This document shows, in pieces, positions 1 through 4,477 of a stretch of DNA of 11,222 bases (position 1 is its first letter; the number at the start of each line of letters is the position of its first letter). Under the pieces are notes generated by a model. That model ran no database searches and had not been told where the DNA came from. It saw nothing but the letters and a program-made list of their open reading frames with translations. Made by a program: the position numbers and the translations under genes. The DNA is from CAYQAJ01 sp964415245 (GTDB taxonomy: Bacteria; Planctomycetota; Planctomycetia; Pirellulales; Pirellulaceae): NCBI GenBank assembly GCA_964415245.1, contig CAYQAJ010000169.1, forward strand, positions 1-11,222, read 5' to 3'.

Positions 1-34
1 ACGGGTTTTTACACACCGCGCCGTCTCGTTTTGT

Positions 35-130
35 AACCCCGCTGGGGGGTTGGGGGCGTGGGTGGTGGGCATCGTTACCCAGGGTGCGCTGCGCGACCCT
101 GGGCTTTGTTGTGATTCCCCGTTGGGGAAT
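35..130. repeat. Cluster of three small intergenic hairpins
   Basis: Three inverted repeats lie in a row. AACCCC (35-40) faces GGGGTT (46-51). CCCAGGGT (78-85) faces ACCCTGGG (96-103) with a 10-base loop. ATTCCCC (114-120) faces GGGGAAT (124-130) with a 3-base loop. The arms are perfect. I see no coding potential. On the minus strand they lie downstream of the exporter gene stop, so they could act as a 3' end structure, but none is followed by a run of T that would make a classical terminator. The style (G/C-block hairpins spaced by short linkers) looks like a dispersed intergenic element; only one copy is in this window. Confidence 0.5.
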
Positions 131-161
131 TCTCGGCACCCGATTTCTGAACTCCAGACCG

Positions 162-217
162 CGTACTCTGCATTCCGCATTTTGCACTCTGCACTTTGCA
201 TTTTGCCATCTGCGTTA
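162..217. repeat. Heptad repeat tract, TGCAYTY type
   Basis: Eight consecutive seven-base units can be laid end to end: CGTACTC, TGCATTC, CGCATTT, TGCACTC, TGCACTT, TGCATTT, TGCCATC, TGCGTTA. The central units fit TGCAYTY and the outer ones drift. The last unit contains the TAA stop codon (minus strand) of the exporter gene, so the tract abuts the coding sequence directly. The seven-base period is shared with the tracts at 4291-4318 and 7389-7600, although the unit sequences differ. Confidence 0.75.
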
Positions 218-2182
218 CCCTCTCGCCGTCAGCTTGATCAACAGCGGCAGCACCACCAGGTTGCCCAAGAGGCCTCCCAGCATCGCCAGGCTCACGAGCA
301 AACCAAAATAAACCGTCGGCACGAAGTCGCTGGTGCAGAGCACCGAAAAGCCCACGATCAGCGCCAGCGTCGAGAGCACCATCGCGCGGCCGACGGTGGG
401 CTGCACTCGGGCCAGTGCGTCGGCCACGCCGAGTCCCTCGGCGCGGGCGCGGCGGAACGCCGTCACGTAGTGAATCGAGCTGTCGACCGAGAGCCCCATC
501 GACACCGCGGCGATCATCGCCGCCCCCATGTTCAGCTTCATGCCGGGCACCCAGCCCACCAAACCCAGTACCATGATGATGGGCAGCACGTTGGGCACCA
601 GCGCGATCGCCGCCAGCATGGGGCTGCGAAACGCCACCAGCAGCATCAGGCCGATTCCCGACGCCGCCGCGGCAAACGTGATCCACTGGTCGCGCACGAT
701 GCTGTCGATCAACTGCGTGAGCAACACGAAGTAGCCGGTCACTTCGGCGGGCGGAGTACTCGTACTGGCATCGCCCGGAAACTCGTCGCGGCAGATCGTG
801 CGCACCTGCTCGATCAACTGCCGCTTGTCGGCCGACGGCTGCTGCTCCCGCGCGCGCAGCATGATTCGCAGGTAATAGCGGCCGGGCTCGTCAGGGTCCT
901 CGGCATACATCGACTGGGCAAAGGCGGGCATTTTGTTGTGCAATTCACTCACGGCAGTCCGCACGACGAAGTTGCGAACGAGAGGTACGTAAGCGGAATT
1001 GCGCTTAATCTGCGCGCCCGCCTTAACCGCGTCCGCGAGGCTCACCACTTTCGTTAGTGCGGACGTGCCGGCATCGCCGGGGCCGGAATCATCGCCGCGA
1101 TCATCGCCGCTGTCCGATCGCACCTCGCCGCGGAGCCGATCTTCGAGAACCAACACCGTTTCGAGATACTTCCAGTCGAGCCGATTCGGCGGCGGAGCGG
1201 GCACGATCACATCCCACACTCCCGCTCCCCCCAGGTTCTCTTCGATAAAGTCGTACGAGCGAACGACTGGGCTCCCCCGGCGAAAGTTCCTGGTGAAGTT
1301 CGACTCAACTTCGACGCGCGTCGCGCCCACGATCGAGAGCGCCGCCAGCCCCACGGTCGCCGCCAACGTAGTGAGCGGCCGGCGATGGACCCAGTTCATC
1401 AGACCGCTCAACGCACGTTCCAGGCCGCCACTGGGCGGTGGGTTTTCTGCCCGATCGATTCGCGCAAGCAATCGCGGCAGCGGCACCGACGCCATACCCG
1501 GCAACAGCATCGCCGCGCACAGCGGCACCAGCAGCGAGCCGATCGACATCATCAGGCCGAAGTCGCGCACCGGCCCCACGTGTGCCAGAAGCAACGAGCC
1601 GAAGCCGACCGCATCGGTGGCGCAGGCCCAGAACACCGGCGCCGCGACGATGGCGACGGCTCGCAGCAGCGCGCCGCGCGGGTAAATTCCTTCGAGCCGC
1701 CCTTCCTGATACCGCACGATCACGTGTACCACCGTGGCCACNNNNNNNNNNNNNNNNNNNNNNNNNNNNNNNNNNNNNNNNNNNNNNNNNNNNNNNNNNN
1801 NNNNNNNNNNNNNNNNNNNNNNNNNNNNNNNNNNNNNNNNNTGCTCGACCTCGGCCAGGCTCAAGACGTCCTTCACGCCCGGCACCTGCTTAAGCTCGTC
1901 GCTCAACGTGCTCAGCCGCTTGATGCCGCTTCCGTCCGTGGCGAGCAACTGCTCGTCGTGGTACGCGGCGAGTACCAGCTCGTTGCCGCCGAAAACGCGC
2001 TTGAGCTTGCCGTATGGCGGCAGCAGCGGATCGTCGTGCGCGAACATGTTCTCGATCGAGCGATCGAAGTCGAGACGCCGCGCCGGGCCAAAGGTCGCCA
2101 CCGCCAACACTATGCCGATTACCAACAGCGGCCACCGCCAGGACAGAAGGATCGCGGCGAGTCGAGGGTGGCCAGGGGACAT
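215..2182 (-). CDS. RND/MMPL-family exporter, interrupted by assembly gap
   Basis: This is an inner-membrane exporter of the RND superfamily (MMPL / COG1033 type), which typically moves lipids or hydrophobic compounds using the proton gradient. Residues 1-113 hold TM1 (about 17-33) and the start of the first extracytoplasmic loop. After the gap come the VHVIVRY end of TM4 (about 152-158), TM5-TM6 (about 172-230), TM7 from residue 270, a second large loop, and TM8-TM12 to the C-terminus. The second half carries the family hallmark GLSVDSSIHY (about 563-572). Loop 2 contains an acidic Asp/Gly-rich patch (about 355-372). The ATG at 2182 is the only usable start: an in-frame TGA lies 48 bases upstream. 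No Shine-Dalgarno site is visible. Residues 114-147 are unknown, and the real protein is probably about 165 residues longer than the nominal 655. The substrate cannot be told. The divergent neighbour is a glycosyltransferase. Confidence 0.85.
   Translation of the reverse strand: MSPGHPRLAAILLSWRWPLLVIGIVLAVATFGPARRLDFDRSIENMFAHDDPLLPPYGKLKRVFGGNELVLAAYHDEQLLATDGSGIKRLSTLSDELKQVPGVKDVLSLAEVEXXXXXXXXXXXXXXXXXXXXXXXXXXXXXXXXXXVATVVHVIVRYQEGRLEGIYPRGALLRAVAIVAAPVFWACATDAVGFGSLLLAHVGPVRDFGLMMSIGSLLVPLCAAMLLPGMASVPLPRLLARIDRAENPPPSGGLERALSGLMNWVHRRPLTTLAATVGLAALSIVGATRVEVESNFTRNFRRGSPVVRSYDFIEENLGGAGVWDVIVPAPPPNRLDWKYLETVLVLEDRLRGEVRSDSGDDRGDDSGPGDAGTSALTKVVSLADAVKAGAQIKRNSAYVPLVRNFVVRTAVSELHNKMPAFAQSMYAEDPDEPGRYYLRIMLRAREQQPSADKRQLIEQVRTICRDEFPGDASTSTPPAEVTGYFVLLTQLIDSIVRDQWITFAAAASGIGLMLLVAFRSPMLAAIALVPNVLPIIMVLGLVGWVPGMKLNMGAAMIAAVSMGLSVDSSIHYVTAFRRARAEGLGVADALARVQPTVGRAMVLSTLALIVGFSVLCTSDFVPTVYFGLLVSLAMLGGLLGNLVVLPLLIKLTARG
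1742..1841. other. Assembly gap (100 N) inside the exporter gene
   Basis: Exactly 100 undetermined bases, a common placeholder length for a gap of unknown size. The flanking reading frames agree across it, so the true length should be 1 modulo 3 if the gene is intact. It falls in the first extracytoplasmic loop through TM4 of the exporter, and TM2 and TM3 are missing altogether. Confidence 0.95.
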
Positions 2183-2222
2183 GTGCGAAGCCGTGGGAGA
2201 CGGGGGCGGTTGCGGCGGGTCG

Positions 2223-2268
2223 AGTTTTCAGTCCGCCTGTGGCGGATCGATGTTCAGTTTTCAGTCCG
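2223..2268. repeat. 13-base direct repeat with internal hairpin
   Basis: AGTTTTCAGTCCG occurs at 2223-2235 and again at 2256-2268, 33 bases apart. Overlapping the first copy is a small hairpin, CCGCC (2233-2237), TGT loop, GGCGG (2241-2245). It sits 40-85 bases upstream of the exporter start on the minus strand. It may be part of a dispersed intergenic element; no function can be read from it. Confidence 0.55.
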
Positions 2269-2371
2269 GCAGAGAATCGCGATCGCCGTTGGACTTGGCG
2301 AAAACCTACCACAGGGCACCGGTAAACCGTAGAGCATCCCGAATTGCAACTACGCGACGCTTCAAAACAAG

Positions 2372-2419
2372 CCCACCGATTGCATCGGTGGGGGCCACCG
2401 CCGCCTCGATTGCATCGGT
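2372..2419. repeat. Nine-base-pair hairpin plus second half-copy
   Basis: CCCACCGAT (2372-2380) and ATCGGTGGG (2384-2392) form a perfect 9-bp stem with a TGC loop. The core CGATTGCATCGGT at 2377-2389 is repeated exactly at 2407-2419, 30 bases on, where the left arm is eroded so the stem is shorter. There is no T tract after the stem, and it lies upstream of both genes, so it is not a terminator. A dispersed repeat or a regulator-binding site are both possible. Confidence 0.6.
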
Positions 2420-2461
2420 AGGGTGAACCGGCGCACCGAGTGCCCGCCCGTCGTGCCCGGT

Positions 2462-2468
2462 GTAGAAT
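2462..2468 (+). promoter_or_regulatory. Candidate -10 element for the glycosyltransferase
   Basis: GTAGAAT at 2462-2468 is five of six to TATAAT and preceded by G/T like an extended -10. It lies 67 bases before the chosen start at 2536. A very similar string, GTAGAATCAGCG, occurs upstream of the cytochrome gene at 8072-8083 (here GTAGAATAGCG, 2462-2472). No good -35 box is visible at the expected distance. If real, it places the first 32 codons of the longer open frame outside or at the very edge of the message. Confidence 0.4.
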
Positions 2469-2484
2469 AGCGCTTCGCGTCGGA

Positions 2485-2512
2485 CCGCGGCGTTTCTCCT
2501 GCACCGCCGCGG
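2485..2512 (+). promoter_or_regulatory. GC-rich hairpin in the glycosyltransferase leader
   Basis: CCGCGGCG (2485-2492) pairs perfectly with CGCCGCGG (2505-2512) around a 12-base pyrimidine-rich loop. In RNA from the candidate promoter it would sit in the 5' leader, ending 23 bases before the ATG. The gene has no evident Shine-Dalgarno site, so the structure could influence initiation. This is inference from sequence only. Confidence 0.4.
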
Positions 2513-2535
2513 CGCCTCTAGCAACTCCTCGCGCC

Positions 2536-4026
2536 ATGTCATCGCCGAGCGAAATGTCGCCGCCTGATCCCTGGCAGGCCAAGACGACCGAGCCGGCGCC
2601 AAAGCCCACGTGGCGCCAGCGCTTCGTGCGCCTCGTGCCACTGCTGTCCGTGATGACGTTCGCTCTCATCGTCCGCGGCGGCGTGCTATTGGCGATGGGC
2701 AAGAATCTGGAAGCCGACCCTGACGGTTATCGTCGCATTGCCGAGTTGCTTCTTCAGTCGGGCATCTACGCCCATCCCCACACTGAGAAGCTCGCCATGT
2801 ACGACAAACAGCAGGACGACCGCCGACGGTTCACTCCCCTGATTCTTCCCGTTGTCGGCAAACCGCGCGAGTCGGCATACCGGCCGCCGTTTTATCCCAT
2901 CGTGCTTTCCAAAGTGGCGATCAACGGTCAGGTTACTCCGGTAATCGTGGGTGCCTTGCACCTCGGTATGGGGCTCCTCACGGTGTGGCTGGTCTACCTC
3001 TGTGCCCAGCGTTTGGGCCTTGGTCGATGGGGGTTGGCGGCGGCGCTCTTGGTGATTTGCGATCCGATCTTGCTTCAACAGTCATCCCTCGTGATGACGG
3101 AAACGCTGGCGACGTTTCTAGCCGCCCTCGCGTTGTACTGCTTGAGCGTTCTAGCAAGCGGGCGACGACCCCTTTGGGCTGCTTACGCTGGTGGGTCAAT
3201 CGCCTTGGCCGTACTGTGTCGGCCGACGTTTTTGCCCTGGCTCGTGCTATCGCTGCCGTTCGTATTGGCAATAGGGCAGACCTGGTCGCGGCGTCTTTCG
3301 AATCTTGCCGCGTTTGGAGTGACGGCAATCGCGGTTCTGACACCGTGGACGGTGCGCAATGCGATCTACTTGGGCAAGCCCATTGTGACTACAACTCACG
3401 GCGGCTACACGTTTGCGTTGGCCAACAATCCATGGCTTTATCAGCACCTGCGCGAAGGAGGAAGCCTGGGAACCTGGAACTCGCACGATTTTGACACCGG
3501 CGAGAGCCTGCCGAACGCCTATGACTGGAACTGGTCGGAGCCGGTCGTTACGCTGCTCATTCCGCACGAGTCGTACGACAACTTTGAAATCCTAGTTGAT
3601 CGGCATTACTACCGCGAAGCAATTCGCACGATCCGGCGCGAACCGGACATCTTCGCGTACAGTTGTTTGTTGCGCGTCGGTCAACTCTGGAGTCCGCTGC
3701 CGCATCGTTCCTTGTCGGGAAACGAAACGCACGACTCGACGCTGCTTCGCTATTGCGTGGCTGTGTGGTACATAGGCGTGTACGTGCTCGCGCTCGTCGG
3801 CGTGGCGAAACTGAGGTGGCGGATCTTGCAAACGCCGTGGGTTTGGGGGGTGCTCTTAGCGCTTTCGTTTACACTGGTGCACACGTTCTATTGGACCAAC
3901 CTGCGGATGCGGGCTCCCCTGATGCCGGTCGTCTGCCTGCTGGCGGCGGCCGGGGCGGGCTACCTTTGGGATGTTCTCATGCGGCGCAAGCGCTTGCCAC
4001 ACAGTGAGTTAACGCCGGCCGGATAG
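2536..4026 (+). CDS. Polytopic membrane glycosyltransferase, GT39/ArnT-like (GT-C)
   Basis: The product (496 residues) is a multi-pass inner-membrane protein of the PMT/ArnT-like family, which transfers a sugar from a polyprenyl-phosphate donor to an acceptor on the outer face of the membrane. A short Pro/Ser-rich tail precedes TM1 (about 32-55). The first outer loop begins with EADPDGYRRIA (59-69), whose Asp61/Asp63 sit where the catalytic Asp of GT-C enzymes is expected. Then follow RPPFYP (116-121), MTET (187-190), CRP (228-230) and TPWTVRN (269-275), all in the positions usual for GT39-like proteins, and further TM segments to the C-terminus. The ATG at 2536 is preferred over 2440 because the extra 32 residues are Arg-rich and overlap the candidate promoter. 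No Shine-Dalgarno site is seen. GC is lower than in the genes around it. The acceptor is unknown. Confidence 0.82.
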   Translation: MSSPSEMSPPDPWQAKTTEPAPKPTWRQRFVRLVPLLSVMTFALIVRGGVLLAMGKNLEADPDGYRRIAELLLQSGIYAHPHTEKLAMYDKQQDDRRRFTPLILPVVGKPRESAYRPPFYPIVLSKVAINGQVTPVIVGALHLGMGLLTVWLVYLCAQRLGLGRWGLAAALLVICDPILLQQSSLVMTETLATFLAALALYCLSVLASGRRPLWAAYAGGSIALAVLCRPTFLPWLVLSLPFVLAIGQTWSRRLSNLAAFGVTAIAVLTPWTVRNAIYLGKPIVTTTHGGYTFALANNPWLYQHLREGGSLGTWNSHDFDTGESLPNAYDWNWSEPVVTLLIPHESYDNFEILVDRHYYREAIRTIRREPDIFAYSCLLRVGQLWSPLPHRSLSGNETHDSTLLRYCVAVWYIGVYVLALVGVAKLRWRILQTPWVWGVLLALSFTLVHTFYWTNLRMRAPLMPVVCLLAAAGAGYLWDVLMRRKRLPHSELTPAG

Positions 4027-4039
4027 GACCCAACTTGCC

Positions 4040-4068
4040 TTGCGGCACGGGGCAGCCGCACATATAAT
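4040..4068 (+). promoter_or_regulatory. Promoter for the OstA/LptD-like gene
   Basis: A perfect TATAAT (4063-4068) lies 17 bases after TTGCGG (4040-4045), which matches the TTG half of the -35 consensus. Transcription would start near 4075. The spacer contains an inverted repeat, TGCGGC (4041-4046) and GCCGCA (4055-4060), which overlaps the -35 box and could be an operator. This is the best housekeeping-type promoter in the window and argues that the gene is transcribed separately from the glycosyltransferase that ends 14 bases upstream of the -35 box. Confidence 0.6.
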
Positions 4069-4090
4069 CCCCCGCCTCATTTTGCGCGCA

Positions 4091-4102
4091 CTTAGCGCTA
4101 AG
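4091..4102. promoter_or_regulatory. 12-base palindrome just downstream of the promoter
   Basis: CTTAGCGCTAAG is a perfect 12-base palindrome about 16 bases after the expected transcription start. Position and symmetry would suit an operator. By chance about two to three such palindromes are expected in a window of this size, so the evidence is only positional. Confidence 0.25.
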
Positions 4103-4130
4103 GTTGCTTCCAGTTTGGATTTAGACCCGC

Positions 4131-4160
4131 GCTCCTCGGGGCATTCACGCATCGAGGAGT
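4131..4160 (+). promoter_or_regulatory. Leader hairpin sequestering a Shine-Dalgarno site
   Basis: CTCCTCG (4132-4138) pairs perfectly with CGAGGAG (4153-4159), with a further possible G-U pair at 4131/4160 and a 14-base loop. The right arm contains GAGGAG, the strongest Shine-Dalgarno-like string near this gene, two bases before the ATG at 4162. In the message from the promoter at 4040-4068 the site would be hidden unless the stem is opened, a layout typical of translational control by a regulatory RNA, protein or temperature. Confidence 0.4.
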
Positions 4161-4161
4161 C

Positions 4162-4323
4162 ATGAATCGGCAAGGATGCCGCTACGCTGACTCTCTGCGC
4201 CCGCCCATCTCCGCTTCGACCCCGGCAATCGCCGCGCTCTCGCTGCGCGTCGGCTATAGGTGCGCGCACATCGCGGTTCGGCAACGCAACCGCTTTCCGC
4301 TTTCCGCTCTCCGCTTTCGCTAA
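4162..4323 (+). CDS. Short open frame ahead of the OstA/LptD-like gene (possible displaced 5' end)
   Basis: The ATG at 4162 follows GAGGAG by two bases and opens a 53-codon frame ending in TAA at 4321-4323. The product (begins MNRQGC, basic, Arg-rich, no clear domain) is not recognisable. It passes through the CGCTTTC heptad tract and stops exactly where the hydrophobic signal peptide begins in the frame used by the large downstream gene. Removing one heptad, or adding two, would fuse this frame to the downstream one. It may be a leader peptide, the true 5' end displaced by a length change in the repeat, or noncoding. Composition alone does not show that it is translated. Confidence 0.25.
   Translation: MNRQGCRYADSLRPPISASTPAIAALSLRVGYRCAHIAVRQRNRFPLSALRFR
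4291..4318. repeat. Heptad tract, four copies of CGCTTTC
   Basis: Four units are joined without gaps: CGCTTTC, CGCTTTC, CGCTCTC, CGCTTTC. The tract lies immediately before the signal-peptide region of the OstA/LptD-like gene. Since 7 is not a multiple of 3, each gain or loss of a unit changes the reading frame across it. With four copies, neither the ATG at 4162 nor the GTG at 4260 connects to the downstream frame. Confidence 0.8.
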
Positions 4324-4477
4324 GGCTGCCGCGCTCATCCTCGTCTGCACGCTGTCGGCCGAACGCGCGCGCGCCCAAGACCAGCCGCCCGACATCGAGC
4401 TCCCCGTCGCCGAGATCGGCGCGCCCATTTCGGTTTCGGCCGACTCGGCCGAACGGTGGGAACAGGGGCAGTACGAA
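4322..4477 (+). other. Upstream in-frame coding segment with signal peptide, no start codon
   Basis: Read in the frame of the gene at 4478, this stretch gives KAAALILVCTLSAERARAQ followed by DQPPDIELPVAEIGAPISVS. That is a basic residue, a hydrophobic core and an Ala-Arg-Ala cleavage site after 4375, i.e. a Sec signal peptide, then a mature N-terminus leading into the first OstA-like repeat. The frame is open back to a TGA at 4163-4165, but contains no ATG, GTG or TTG in that interval. So the segment is very probably part of the protein while its start codon is in another frame or has been lost. Confidence 0.65.

Larger units (their letters stand above)
2183..2535. other. Divergent intergenic region, 353 bases
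   Basis: This region separates the minus-strand exporter from the plus-strand glycosyltransferase and must hold both promoters. It contains two sets of short repeats (2223-2268 and 2372-2419), a candidate -10 element (2463-2468) and a GC-rich leader hairpin (2485-2512), listed separately. I see no convincing small gene. I could not identify a good promoter for the minus-strand gene. The open frame upstream of 2536 encodes an Arg-rich, low-hydrophobicity stretch and looks untranslated. Confidence 0.6.

Noticed and set aside
50..1057. 335-codon open frame on the plus strand opposite the exporter
   Set aside because: It starts in the hairpin cluster, runs through a heptad tract and then mirrors the exporter with an Arg/His/Gln-rich product. 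It is a shadow.
4041..4068. Hairpin after the glycosyltransferase as a terminator
   Set aside because: The stem TGCGGC/GCCGCA is followed by ATATAATCC, not a T run, and it overlaps a promoter, so a regulatory reading is more likely.
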